Assembly: GCF_000832985.1 (NCBI RefSeq)
Contig: NZ_CP009920.1
Coordinates: forward strand, 806,001-870,000
From: Priestia megaterium NBRC 15308 = ATCC 14581
Lineage (GTDB): Bacteria; Bacillota; Bacilli; Bacillales; Bacillaceae_H
DNA length: 64,000 nt
Reading direction: 5' to 3'
The notes under the pieces were generated by a model, which worked only from the letters and a program-made list of their open reading frames with translations, was not told the DNA's origin and searched no databases. Of the stretch, positions 9,744 through 18,618 are shown in pieces. A program made the position numbers and the translations under genes. Numbering within the stretch: position 1 is the stretch's first letter; every line of letters begins with the position of its first letter.

Positions 9744-10346
9744 ATGACTACAATGCGGCTTCAATCATACTTAACAACAATGTTTCCAAATGTTCAAATG
9801 AAAAGACCTCTTTTTTATAACGCGCCCGCAGGTATCCGCTTTACGCTTACCAATCAAAAAGGTGTGTGGGAACGAGAATATATGAAAAATGTGTACGCAC
9901 GCGCTTACGAAATTTTTGAGACACTCCATGAAAAAAACGATGAGCTGTTACTTGTTTTCAAAGCGAATGCTGCACAGGATGATTTACTTTTAAAAAAGAA
10001 AAAAGAAACAGCTATTAAAAAATTCATTCGCTCTCGCCTGAAGAAACAAGAAGTTCAATCCGTAGCATTATTAAATAACGCTGAGTATATTATTGCGTGT
10101 AAAACCAATGATGTGAAAGAAAAGCTTCTTTTGCAATCAATTGCCAACCGCGATCTTCATATTCATCCGGCTATTGAAGAAGAGTGTTATATTGTGAATT
10201 TGAATAAAGAAACCATCTTCCACCTATACGACGAGCGCGGGCTGGACATTGTATCGAACAATCAGTCTTCTCTTCAACTTCTTCAGCAAAAGTTTCACGA
10301 CTGGATTCTAGATATTGATGCAGCTTGCTCTAAAAAAGTACAATAA
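9744..10346 (+). CDS. DUF3885-type protein
   Basis: Cytosolic protein of 200 aa. The C-terminal segment FHLYDERGLDIVS fits the DUF3885 signature, whose members often end in a YDDRGxD motif. The function is unknown. Start at ATG 9744 behind GAGGTG; the GTG at 9735 sits inside that ribosome site. The gene is monocistronic and ends in a strong hairpin. Confidence 0.65.
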   Translation: MTTMRLQSYLTTMFPNVQMKRPLFYNAPAGIRFTLTNQKGVWEREYMKNVYARAYEIFETLHEKNDELLLVFKANAAQDDLLLKKKKETAIKKFIRSRLKKQEVQSVALLNNAEYIIACKTNDVKEKLLLQSIANRDLHIHPAIEEECYIVNLNKETIFHLYDERGLDIVSNNQSSLQLLQQKFHDWILDIDAACSKKVQ

Positions 10347-10386
10347 AAAAAGCAATCATTCAGTAAAGAAATGATTGCTTTTTTTA
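10344..10386. terminator. Bidirectional terminator
   Basis: AAGCAATCATT/AATGATTGCTT stem with A-tract before and T-tract after. It serves the DUF3885 gene (+) and the ABC permease gene (-). Confidence 0.8.
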
Positions 10387-11082
10387 TTAGGCTTGATGGA
10401 CAGGAGACGCTTTTTTTAAAAACAGCCAGTTGATAAGAAAGAATAGGAAGCTTGCGATAACCATTGTTCCGAATGTAAGTAATAACGACCCATTCGAAAA
10501 GCTTTTTATAAAATGAATAACTGGTTCTTTTGTCACTGGAATCGTAAACAATAAAATTAAAACAGCACCTGTGATCATCCCTCCTGTTTGCCCGAATTTG
10601 TAAACGATGCTGCCGAGCAAACACGATGCTGCTGTAATAAAAAAGATAAATACAGCGTCCGTTAAAAAGTGAACAGTGACAGTGGAGCCATGAAAGATAA
10701 AATCGCTCGCATAATAAAGTTGAATATTCATTAAATTCAAACTATTAATCACCTTTATTGAAATGCTCATGATGACAACATTGATAAGGGACATTACAAT
10801 TGCAAATAAAGCAAAAACACAGGTCATCGTTAAAAGATATGCTTTACGAGTAGCTCCTAACTTTAAGCAAAAGGAAAAACTTTTTCGAATGATAATAAAA
10901 CTTACAATACCTGAAAAGATATACTGCGGCATACTTGTTACTAATAGAAGATGCTCATTCACCTGACTGAAAACGAAAATATCTACTACAACAAAGGCTA
11001 ACAGAATCGTCCAAAAGCGAATCATTAAATACTTTAGTTCAACGTAGAGCGAATAACTAATGGCGGCAAACTGTCCTTTCAT
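10387..11082 (-). CDS. ABC transporter permease-like membrane protein
   Basis: 231 aa with about six hydrophobic spans and no soluble domain. It is the last gene of a three-gene operon after a GntR regulator and an ABC ATPase; its start touches the ATPase stop. This matches YtrA/YhcF-type exporter loci of Bacillus, which often respond to cell-wall-active compounds. The substrate is unknown. Confidence 0.8.
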   Translation of the reverse strand: MKGQFAAISYSLYVELKYLMIRFWTILLAFVVVDIFVFSQVNEHLLLVTSMPQYIFSGIVSFIIIRKSFSFCLKLGATRKAYLLTMTCVFALFAIVMSLINVVIMSISIKVINSLNLMNIQLYYASDFIFHGSTVTVHFLTDAVFIFFITAASCLLGSIVYKFGQTGGMITGAVLILLFTIPVTKEPVIHFIKSFSNGSLLLTFGTMVIASFLFFLINWLFLKKASPVHQA

Positions 11083-11951
11083 TACGCTACACCTCCACGA
11101 TTTGCTGTAAGATAAATCATAATATCCTGTATATGAACAGCTTCTATATGAAATGAACTGTCGACAAGCTCCTCAGCATAAATATCTTCATTAAAGAGCA
11201 CTATTTTTTTCTCTCCTCCGAATACTTGTTCATGGATTACTTGCTTTCCTTTTTCATATTCTTCAATTTGACTTTTAGGTCCTTTCACACTTACACAGCG
11301 CTGCTGCAAATTTTCTGCCGTATCCTGAAGAATCAGCTTTCCTTTTTGCATAATGAGTACTTCTTCAAATAAATTACTTACCTCATCAATTAGATGCGTT
11401 GAAATAATGAACGTGCGTGGATATTCTTCATATTCATCCAATAGAAGCTCATAAAAACGCGCTCGCATCGCAGCATCAAGTCCAATATAAGGTTCATCAA
11501 AGATTGTGATGCTCGTTCGGGAAGATAGCCCAACAATAATTCCTAATGCTGATTCCATACCTTTAGATAATGCTTTCACTTTCATATTACAATCTAAATC
11601 GAACTCTTCCATAAGCCTCTCAGCAGCTTCTTCGCTCCAGTAAGGATAAAAAAGTGACGCAATTTTTAACACGTCTTTGACTTTTAATGTTTTTTTGAAA
11701 TTTCCGCTTTCGTTAATTAAGCAGATGTTTTGCAAAACAGAGCGGTTTTCAAATGGAGATTGATTGCCCACTTTTACCTCTCCTGTCGTAACTGGAATAT
11801 GCCCGGCTACAATTTGCATCAAAGTCGTTTTGCCCGCTCCGTTTCTACCTAGCAACCCGTATATCTTATTTTTTGCTAGTGTAAGTGAAATGTCTTTTAA
11901 TACGTGTTTAGATCCATAGCATTTATTTAACAGCTGCGCTTCTATATTCAT
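11082..11951 (-). CDS. ABC transporter ATP-binding protein
   Basis: 289 aa. Walker A is GRNGAGKTT, the signature is the variant LSKGMESAL, and Walker B is ITIFDEPYIGLD. The region after residue 220 is a family-specific C-terminal extension. It overlaps the GntR stop by four bases and the permease start by one, so the three genes are translationally coupled. Confidence 0.9.
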   Translation of the reverse strand: MNIEAQLLNKCYGSKHVLKDISLTLAKNKIYGLLGRNGAGKTTLMQIVAGHIPVTTGEVKVGNQSPFENRSVLQNICLINESGNFKKTLKVKDVLKIASLFYPYWSEEAAERLMEEFDLDCNMKVKALSKGMESALGIIVGLSSRTSITIFDEPYIGLDAAMRARFYELLLDEYEEYPRTFIISTHLIDEVSNLFEEVLIMQKGKLILQDTAENLQQRCVSVKGPKSQIEEYEKGKQVIHEQVFGGEKKIVLFNEDIYAEELVDSSFHIEAVHIQDIMIYLTANRGGVA

Positions 11952-12316
11952 TTTATTTCCCCCTTGTCTAACAGCTCTTTTAACTCTTTTACCGTAATCC
12001 CCAAATGCTGTGCTTCTTTTTTCAGGGGAACAATAAAACGGTTATAAAATTCTTCTTTTCTTTGTGTAAGCAATACTTCTTTGGCGCCCGCACATACAAA
12101 CATCCCTATCCCTCTCTTTTTATACAATATTCCGTGGTCAACTAGCTGATTAATTCCTTTAGCTGCTGTTGCAGGGTTAATGCGATACATTTTGGCAAAT
12201 TCATTCGTAGACGGTACTCTTTCTTCTTCTGGAAAAGCATCATTCAAAATATTCTCTTCGATGGTTTCTTTGATTTGTTGAAAAATTGGTCGCTGATGAT
12301 CTAATGATTGTTTCAT
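11948..12316 (-). CDS. GntR-family transcriptional regulator, YtrA subfamily
   Basis: 122 aa, consisting of an N-terminal winged helix and a short C-terminal tail, as in the YtrA subfamily. The typical start PIFQQIKETIEENIL and RVPSTNEFAKMYRINPATAAKGI are present. The start is ATG 12316 behind GTGAGGTAG; an upstream ATG at 12343 has no ribosome site and overlaps the promoter. It probably represses its own operon. Confidence 0.88.
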   Translation of the reverse strand: MKQSLDHQRPIFQQIKETIEENILNDAFPEEERVPSTNEFAKMYRINPATAAKGINQLVDHGILYKKRGIGMFVCAGAKEVLLTQRKEEFYNRFIVPLKKEAQHLGITVKELKELLDKGEIK

Positions 12317-12351
12317 TTTGACTACCTCACTTAAGTGGTTCATTACTCATG

Positions 12352-12386
12352 TAACTAACTATATAACTAACTGGTTATTTTTTCAA
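12352..12386 (-). promoter_or_regulatory. Promoter and tandem operator of the GntR/ABC operon
   Basis: On the minus strand, -35 TTGAAA (12381-12386), a 17-base spacer and -10 TATAGT (12358-12363). Two copies of TAACTAACT (plus-strand reading) at 12352-12360 and 12364-12372 cover the -10 and the spacer, as expected for an autorepressor site. Confidence 0.55.
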
Positions 12387-12407
12387 GTGTTATTTCCAAA
12401 AAAAGAA

Positions 12408-12444
12408 AAAAAGTCCGTCAGTTAGTTACTGACGGACTTTTTCA
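12408..12444 (-). terminator. Terminator of the alpha/beta hydrolase gene
   Basis: AAGTCCGTCAGT/ACTGACGGACTT stem; on the minus strand it ends in a long T-tract. The last codons of the hydrolase gene lie inside the stem. Confidence 0.8.
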
Positions 12445-13177
12445 TTTGACTGTTTAACCACTTGACCGTTCTTTTTACTAGCTCATCCTGCTGCTCTTTA
12501 GGGGAAATACTGGCTTTGTTGTCGCCTTTTTGTTTCCCGTACATTCCAAACTGTGCGTGATTAGCTCCTTTTACTTGGACCAGCTCCGTATTTTTTGAAA
12601 GTAAATGCTTGGTTTCTTTAATTTTTTCAGGCGTCGACAAACCATCTTTCTCACCGGTTAAAGACAAAATAGGATAAGTGGAAATTGAAAAATTATTTTT
12701 ATTCATCGGATACGATGCTAAAAGAACTAAGCCTTTTATTGAGTTTTGATGATCATACGCATAAGAGGCTGCACTCACTCCGCCAAGGGAATGCCCTCCG
12801 ATAAACCATGCGGAAATCTTCGGATAGCTCTTCACAATATCCGTCGCTTTGTTTTGACTAAAAAAACTCATATTAAACGGAGAATCTACAACAGCAACAA
12901 GATATCCTTCATTTGCAATTTGCTGAGCATAATAGCCATATGCTAACGGCTCTACTTTAGCACCTTGATAAATAATATAGCCGGCTTTTATCTCTTTGTT
13001 CGTTTGAGGCTTGAATACGTAATAATCGTCTTTCTTCACTACTTTTTTCTCATCTACTAGCGAGTGAAGCTGCTTTGAAGGTTCATAATCAAAACCTGAC
13101 CATATGACAAAAAAAACCACGGTTACTGCAACAAGAACAGCAAGACTGACTCCTACTATTTTTAACGTTTTTTTCAT
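12422..13177 (-). CDS. Membrane-anchored alpha/beta hydrolase
   Basis: 251 aa with an N-terminal hydrophobic anchor (residues 6-27). The catalytic triad is visible: nucleophile Ser in GGHSLGG, Asp in LTGEKDG and His in GANHAQFG. This fits the alpha/beta-hydrolase_5 group. The domain lies outside the membrane. No substrate can be assigned. Monocistronic with its own terminator. Confidence 0.82.
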   Translation of the reverse strand: MKKTLKIVGVSLAVLVAVTVVFFVIWSGFDYEPSKQLHSLVDEKKVVKKDDYYVFKPQTNKEIKAGYIIYQGAKVEPLAYGYYAQQIANEGYLVAVVDSPFNMSFFSQNKATDIVKSYPKISAWFIGGHSLGGVSAASYAYDHQNSIKGLVLLASYPMNKNNFSISTYPILSLTGEKDGLSTPEKIKETKHLLSKNTELVQVKGANHAQFGMYGKQKGDNKASISPKEQQDELVKRTVKWLNSQMKKSVSN

Positions 13178-13346
13178 GTCACTCCCTCTTTCTGTTTTTT
13201 ACTATGTACTCTTTTTATATCTTTTAGACATTTTACATGTTTGTTTTAAAGATATACAAGAAAAAAGAGAGGTTCGATATGCCCAAAGCAGGACGCAGCA
13301 GAAGCGACATAAACCATTCCATATACTCGAAACAAAGAGAGAAAAT

Positions 13347-13381
13347 AAAAAGGCTGCTGCATGTAATAACGGGACAGCCTC
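13347..13381 (-). terminator. Terminator of the yitT-family gene
   Basis: On the minus strand an AGGCTG...CAGCCT stem is followed by TTTTTATTTTC. Confidence 0.65.
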
Positions 13382-13399
13382 ATTAGCAGACAACCTTCA

Positions 13400-14290
13400 C
13401 TAATGAATATCTCGTTTCTTAAACCTTCCTCCCCTGACTTCAGCAATAGCGGCTACAGCAAAAAAAGCAGATGGATCTATCTCATCGATAATCGCTTTTA
13501 GCTTTGCTTCTTCAAGCCTGGTAATCACACAAAAAATGACTTTTTTATCATCTCCCGTATACGCCCCTTCCCCATTTAAATACGTGACGCCTCTCCCTAA
13601 ACGAGCAAGAATTGCTTCGCCAATTTGTTCATATTGTTCGCTGATAATCCAAGCTGACTTAGACTCATCTAAACCTTGAATCACAATATCAATCGTTTTA
13701 AAAGCAATGAAGTAAGCCATTAAAGAATACATAGCGCGATCCCAGCCAAATACAAAACCGGCACTTCCCAAAATAAATAAATTAAAAAACATAATCGTCT
13801 CACCTACGGAGAAAGGCGTACGCTTATTAAATAAAATAGCTAATATCTCGGTGCCGTCTAGCGAACCTCCGTACCGAATAACAATTCCTACTCCCACACC
13901 AAGAACAATTCCGCCAAACACAGTGGCTAAAAGAGGGTCACCTGTTAAGACCGGTAAGTCGTGAAAAATAGAGGTAGCAATGGATAGAATGATAACACCT
14001 AAAAGCGTAGATAGCGCAAATGTTTTTCCAATTTGCTTGTAGCCAATAAAAAAGAATGGAAGATTTAATACGAAGATATAAAAGCCGATTTGAACATCCG
14101 TTAAGTGGGATAAAATAATAGATATACCTACAATTCCACCGTCAATAACCTCATTAGGGACAAGAAAAAATTCTAGCCCGACGGCCATTAAAAGGGCTCC
14201 CACTAAAATAAACAGCATGCGCTTTACAATCATTTTAGCTGATAGCGAACGATGAACAACCTTTTTTATTTCATGATTCGTTTGCAGCAC
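13400..14290 (-). CDS. YitT-family membrane protein (DUF161 + DUF2179)
   Basis: 296 aa: five to six membrane spans in residues about 25-190 with IDGGIVGISIIL and RYGGSLDGTEILA, typical of YitT/YqfU/YvjA proteins. A soluble C-terminal DUF2179 domain follows (VIFCVITRLEEAKLKAIIDEIDPSAFF). The function is unknown; some members are suspected transporters. Monocistronic. Confidence 0.9.
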   Translation of the reverse strand: MLQTNHEIKKVVHRSLSAKMIVKRMLFILVGALLMAVGLEFFLVPNEVIDGGIVGISIILSHLTDVQIGFYIFVLNLPFFFIGYKQIGKTFALSTLLGVIILSIATSIFHDLPVLTGDPLLATVFGGIVLGVGVGIVIRYGGSLDGTEILAILFNKRTPFSVGETIMFFNLFILGSAGFVFGWDRAMYSLMAYFIAFKTIDIVIQGLDESKSAWIISEQYEQIGEAILARLGRGVTYLNGEGAYTGDDKKVIFCVITRLEEAKLKAIIDEIDPSAFFAVAAIAEVRGGRFKKRDIH

Positions 14291-14548
14291 ATATCTTCCC
14301 CTCCTTTTGCGATAGAGACATCAACTACTAACCAAACCCTTATTTTAATATTATCACAAAATTCAAACTATTTATCTGCTCTTTTACAAAAATTCCATCT
14401 AATGAAATAAATTATGCATATATTGGATAAAATTGTAGATGATAACAAGTGAATAAATGCCCGAGTACGTTCAAAAGTGAATGCATGCCCACCACTTTTC
14501 ATACGGGACTAACAGGACAAACTTAGATTAAAAGGAGAGTAAAACGTT

Positions 14549-15358
14549 ATGAACCGTGTAAAGATTATTGCTGCTTCTTTACTCGCAGTTTTATTGCTAG
14601 CTTTTTCAGATAATTTCACTTCTGCAGCTGTGCAGGAGGCGATGATACGAGTTGTGCATGCGTCACCTGATGCACCTGAAGTAGATATATATGTGGACAA
14701 TCAAAGCATCGTAGTCGGCGCATCGTTTAAAGATGTGACGGATTACCTTAAAGTACCTGCGGGGTCTCATAAAATAGAGGTATATGCCATAGGTACAAAA
14801 GGAAAAGAAAAACCTGTCATTTCCACTAATGTAACCGTCGAAGCAAACAAAGCCTATACCCTTGCTGCTATTAACCAAGTTGCACACTTGGAATTAAAAG
14901 TAGCTCAAGATGATATGAACGTAGCTAAAGGAAAGAGTAAAATCCGAATTGCTCACTTTTCTCCAGATGCTCCCGCTGTTGATGTAGGTATTAATCACGG
15001 CCCTACTTTGTTTAAAGACACTGCTTTTAAACAAATGACAAATTATTCTGAAGTAGATGCCGGAACCTATGATTTGACCATTACAACTAGTCAAGACAAG
15101 AAAAAAGTAGTGGACATTCCAAACCTTAATTTAGAAGCTAACACGGTCTACACAGTGCTTGCTATTAACAAAGCTGACAGTCTTGAAACGCTTTTATTAA
15201 AAGATAATACGGCTATGCCTTCTGAAATGCCCAAAACAGGTATGGGCGGTGCTTCACAGGATAATTATAATTCAATTGTGCCGGTTCTTACTTTATTAGG
15301 AATTGGAGCGGTCGCTATATTTGTTGTTCGTCGTCACAGAGGATACGAAAGCGAATGA
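14549..15358 (+). CDS. Cell-wall-anchored DUF4397 protein with MPKTG sorting signal
   Basis: 269 aa. Signal peptide residues 1-26, then two DUF4397 repeats, each with a HxSPDAPxVD core (HASPDAPEVDIYVD near 36, HFSPDAPAVDVGI near 136). The C-terminus has a sortase-type signal: MPKTG near residue 227, a hydrophobic stretch VPVLTLLGIGAVAIFVV, and a basic tail RRHRG. It overlaps the sortase gene by four bases, so it is almost certainly that enzyme's substrate. The strong ribosome site AAAGGAGAG precedes the ATG. Confidence 0.88.
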   Translation: MNRVKIIAASLLAVLLLAFSDNFTSAAVQEAMIRVVHASPDAPEVDIYVDNQSIVVGASFKDVTDYLKVPAGSHKIEVYAIGTKGKEKPVISTNVTVEANKAYTLAAINQVAHLELKVAQDDMNVAKGKSKIRIAHFSPDAPAVDVGINHGPTLFKDTAFKQMTNYSEVDAGTYDLTITTSQDKKKVVDIPNLNLEANTVYTVLAINKADSLETLLLKDNTAMPSEMPKTGMGGASQDNYNSIVPVLTLLGIGAVAIFVVRRHRGYESE

Positions 15359-15978
15359 AATGGATAGGAGGGGTTTTCACCTTTTCTTTTATACTATTCA
15401 TGAGCAGCTGGTTTGCCCAATCAGCAATCGCAAACAGCTCGACGGATTTTGTTGGGAAGATGGCTGAAACAAAATCGGCTCAATCCTTGAAATCTTCAGG
15501 AACTGCTTCTACGCCTCTTCCATCTCAGCTTATTATTCCGAAGCTTCATATCAAGGCTTTTATAAAAGGAATGGGCCTTACTAACCAAGGTGAAATGAGC
15601 GTTCCTGATAATGGTCATGATGTAGCTTGGTTTAAGCTTGGAGCAAGACCCGGAGAGGAAGGAAATGCGGTCATTGCAGGACATGTTGATGATCAAAAAG
15701 GACCCGCTATCTTCTATCATCTCGACAAGCTTACAAAAGGAGACGAAATTCTGGTAACCGATCAGCAAGGGGATCAGCTGACTTTTGTTGTTACCAATAA
15801 AGCTTCTTACCCCCGAGATTCTGCTCCTATCAGAGAGATTTTCGGCCCAACTTTTCAACACCAGCTTAATTTAATCACCTGTACGGGAACATTTGATCAT
15901 AAACAGAAAACTCATGAGCGCAGGCTCGTTATTTATACAAGCCTCCGCCCGGAAAAAACAGCCGATGTTTCTCACTAA
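15355..15978 (+). CDS. Class F sortase
   Basis: 207-aa transpeptidase that joins the MPKTG-bearing protein to the wall. An N-terminal anchor lies at residues 5-25. The catalytic residues are His in AGHVDD, Cys in LITCTGTFD and Arg in ERRLVIYTS. Size and motif spacing fit class F (PF04203). Its start codon overlaps the stop of the substrate gene (ATGA), and the pair is closed by a terminator. Confidence 0.9.
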   Translation: MKWIGGVFTFSFILFMSSWFAQSAIANSSTDFVGKMAETKSAQSLKSSGTASTPLPSQLIIPKLHIKAFIKGMGLTNQGEMSVPDNGHDVAWFKLGARPGEEGNAVIAGHVDDQKGPAIFYHLDKLTKGDEILVTDQQGDQLTFVVTNKASYPRDSAPIREIFGPTFQHQLNLITCTGTFDHKQKTHERRLVIYTSLRPEKTADVSH

Positions 15979-15990
15979 ACATCGGCGTTT
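15961..15990 (+). terminator. Terminator of the DUF4397-sortase operon
   Basis: GCCGATGTTT/AAACATCGGC perfect stem overlapping the sortase stop, followed by GTTTATT. Confidence 0.7.
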
Positions 15991-16106
15991 ATTACTTTTA
16001 ATTACATACTCGTTCGTTTTATTTAAATATTTACACAGCCTTAATATGAACACAACATCTCGCTAGTAAACTAATGCACGACCCCTCAATAAAAAGGAGT
16101 TTTGAT

Positions 16107-16925
16107 ATGAGACGAAAATGGTGGTTTGTAAGCTCACTCACTCTTTGTTTATGCGGTATTTTTATGTTTATACATACGCAGGCAGCTTCTACTCAAGCAG
16201 AAAAAGTAGCCATTATTGCTCATCGAGGCGCATCAGGTTATGAGCCAGAGCATACGATGCAATCTTATCTAGCAGCCGTTCAGCAAAAAGCGGATTACAT
16301 TGAACTTGATCTTCATATGTCTAAAGATCAGCAGCTTGTAGCAATTCATGACTACAAAGTTGACCGAACGACAAATGGAACAGGATATGTAAAACAGTAT
16401 ACAGTGAAACAGCTTCAGCGTTTGAACGCAGGAAAAGGTAATAAAAAAGCCGTCATTCCAACTTTAGAAGAAATATTCCGTACGTTTGGCAATCGAACAA
16501 ACTATTATATTGAAACAAAATCTCCTCATGAATATCCAGGTATGGAAAAGGAATTGTTGACGCTGATGGCTAAGTACAACATTCATACCAATCACGTCAT
16601 TGTACAATCATTTAGTCCTGAAAGCTTAAAAACCGTCCATCGATACCGACCTACTATGAAACTAATTCAACTGATTCGTTCTAAGCAAACCAATATGTTA
16701 ACAGATCAGCAGTTCAGACAAATCAAAACGTACGCGAACGGCATCGGTCCGAACGCAAACACGCTGACAAAACCATATGTACAAAAAGCTCGCTCTTACG
16801 ATTTAGACGTTCATCCTTATACAGTAAATGACGAAAAACAAATGAGAATGCTTATCGAGTGGGGCGTAACCGGTATGTTTACTAATTACCCCGATCGTCT
16901 TTATAACGTGCTTCATAATAAATAA
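16107..16925 (+). CDS. Secreted glycerophosphodiester phosphodiesterase
   Basis: 272 aa enzyme releasing glycerol 3-phosphate from glycerophosphodiesters. The signal peptide ends near TQA-AS. GDPD motifs are IIAHRGASGYEPEHT, YIELDLHMSKDQQLVAIHD, YYIETKSP and FTNYPDRL. Start at ATG 16107 after AAAAAGGAG; an in-frame ATG 33 bases upstream lacks a ribosome site. Resembles B. subtilis GlpQ, but it is not linked to glp transport genes, so I leave the symbol blank. Confidence 0.88.
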   Translation: MRRKWWFVSSLTLCLCGIFMFIHTQAASTQAEKVAIIAHRGASGYEPEHTMQSYLAAVQQKADYIELDLHMSKDQQLVAIHDYKVDRTTNGTGYVKQYTVKQLQRLNAGKGNKKAVIPTLEEIFRTFGNRTNYYIETKSPHEYPGMEKELLTLMAKYNIHTNHVIVQSFSPESLKTVHRYRPTMKLIQLIRSKQTNMLTDQQFRQIKTYANGIGPNANTLTKPYVQKARSYDLDVHPYTVNDEKQMRMLIEWGVTGMFTNYPDRLYNVLHNK

Positions 16926-16952
16926 ACACTTGCCGCGGCAAGTGTTTATTCT
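16921..16952. terminator. Bidirectional terminator between GDPD and ABC permease genes
   Basis: Perfect palindrome around AAACACTTGCC/GGCAAGTGTTT at the end of both convergent genes. Confidence 0.75.
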
Positions 16953-17639
16953 TTATACATCTCTTCTATTCGCTCTCCACAAGTACAGGCTAATTAATGC
17001 TATGGCATAAAGCAAAGCCCAGCCAAACACCAAAAATTTATTTAATCCTTCGTTAATAAATTGAATGATTGCAGATACGGGTGGCAATACATACAGCAGC
17101 AGTCCGCCTCCTTGATATGGAAATGAAACGCCTGCTGCTGCAAGCGTAACGATTAAAATAAATAGAGGTCCAAACCACGATAAGCTGCCTTCTCTTACAA
17201 CATCTCTTGTGAAAACAAGGCCTATGCTCATACCAAGCAAACTAAACGTCCAGTGAATAATAAACCCAAACACCATTTGCCTAGTGGATATGTCCACTTC
17301 AAACATATCAAGGAGCACAGGATAAGCAATGGAAACCGCTGATAAAAATGTAAACAGCAGCGTACAGCTAATAAGCTTGCTCATAAAGTACTTGTTCTTT
17401 TTCCCTACATGAAGTTTTGTAATAACTTCTTGACCGGAATCTTCCGCATGAAACAGCGACATCGTAAACCAAGTGGTTAGAAAAAAGAGGAAAAGTGCCG
17501 TATTAAAAAAGCTATCAAGCACCGGGTTCGGTCTATATGTATAGTTCATACACAGCGAAATAATATAAAGTGCAAGCGGCGGAATATATCGATACGATTT
17601 AATGTATGTAATAAAATGATAGCGGATCAATGCACCCAT
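16953..17639 (-). CDS. ABC transporter permease-like membrane protein
   Basis: 228 aa with about six spans and a short charged C-terminus (LWRANRRDV). Starts one base after the stop of the ABC ATPase gene, so the two form an operon. The family is not one I can name; an export or drug-resistance role is possible but unproven. Confidence 0.75.
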   Translation of the reverse strand: MGALIRYHFITYIKSYRYIPPLALYIISLCMNYTYRPNPVLDSFFNTALFLFFLTTWFTMSLFHAEDSGQEVITKLHVGKKNKYFMSKLISCTLLFTFLSAVSIAYPVLLDMFEVDISTRQMVFGFIIHWTFSLLGMSIGLVFTRDVVREGSLSWFGPLFILIVTLAAAGVSFPYQGGGLLLYVLPPVSAIIQFINEGLNKFLVFGWALLYAIALISLYLWRANRRDV

Positions 17640-17640
17640 C

Positions 17641-18483
17641 TTAAATTTCTTCCCTTTCCATATGATATAGCTTTACAACTTCAGCTTGAACAGCAAGCAA
17701 TTCTGCAAGAAACTCGTTTACATATTTTTTATCTATATAAAAAATCCAGTAGTTTCCATGCTGTTCAATTTTCGTGCACTTTTCTTTTAATAAGCGAAGC
17801 GGCTTATTGAGAATGACATTTGCCTCAATAACCGTTAAATGCTCAATGAGTTGAACGCGCTCATTTTTTAAAATGCGCTGTGAGCCAATGGTGATAACAC
17901 GATCGGCTACAGCATGAATGAGCCTTTCTTCATGACACGTAAATACAATGGTCATCCCTCGTTCTTTGAGCTTTGTAAAAATTCGTTCTACTTCTAGCTG
18001 AGCACGAGCATCTAATCCTGATAGAGGTTCATCAAGCAATAGCAGCTTAGAAGAACTCAGCAGTGCTTGCATCATGTTGACTTTTTGCTTCATTCCTTTT
18101 GAAAAAGAAATGATTTCTTCATGTCTAAACTCTACCATTTCGAAAGTTTCGAGCAACTCTTCAATTCTAGAGCTGCGCTTTTTCTTAGACAATCCTTGAA
18201 TTCGTCCCATGTGCTGCAAATAACCTGCTAGCGTAAAACGCAGCTCCTGAGGAAATTGTTCCACCACAAATCCAGGCGTACCGGTTTCTTTATGAAGGTG
18301 AACTGTCCCTTTAGTCGGTTTAGATAATCCGCCAATCAGCTTTAAAAACGTACTTTTTCCCGCACCGTTTTTTCCAACAATCGCCACAGTCTCTCCTTTA
18401 TAAAGGGTCGTATGAACGTTTTCTAATACGGTATGTTTTTTGTATACTTTTGCAACATTTTTTAATTCAATCAGTTTTTCCAT
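17641..18483 (-). CDS. ABC transporter ATP-binding protein
   Basis: 280 aa. Walker A GKNGAGKST, signature variant FSKGMKQKV, Walker B LLLLDEPLSGLD and an H-loop FTCHEE. About 70 C-terminal residues form an accessory domain. Paired with the membrane protein downstream. Unlike the 11-kb ABC locus there is no adjacent regulator. Confidence 0.9.
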   Translation of the reverse strand: MEKLIELKNVAKVYKKHTVLENVHTTLYKGETVAIVGKNGAGKSTFLKLIGGLSKPTKGTVHLHKETGTPGFVVEQFPQELRFTLAGYLQHMGRIQGLSKKKRSSRIEELLETFEMVEFRHEEIISFSKGMKQKVNMMQALLSSSKLLLLDEPLSGLDARAQLEVERIFTKLKERGMTIVFTCHEERLIHAVADRVITIGSQRILKNERVQLIEHLTVIEANVILNKPLRLLKEKCTKIEQHGNYWIFYIDKKYVNEFLAELLAVQAEVVKLYHMEREEI

Positions 18484-18583
18484 CTGCTGCCTCGCCTCTC
18501 CATAATCCTATATGTTAAATCATAGCATATTTATGGGGAATGTGCTTCCATCTCTATACGTTTCAGCTAAATTTTTCCCTCAC

Positions 18584-18618
18584 AAAAAAAGCCTTTGATA
18601 TGATCAAAGGCTTTTTAT
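18584..18618. terminator. Terminator after the GNAT gene
   Basis: AAAGCCTTTGAT/ATCAAAGGCTTT stem flanked by A and T tracts. Confidence 0.75.

Noticed and set aside
13104-13403. 99-codon plus-strand ORF
   Set aside because: It starts inside the hydrolase gene on the other strand and crosses the yitT terminator; no ribosome site.
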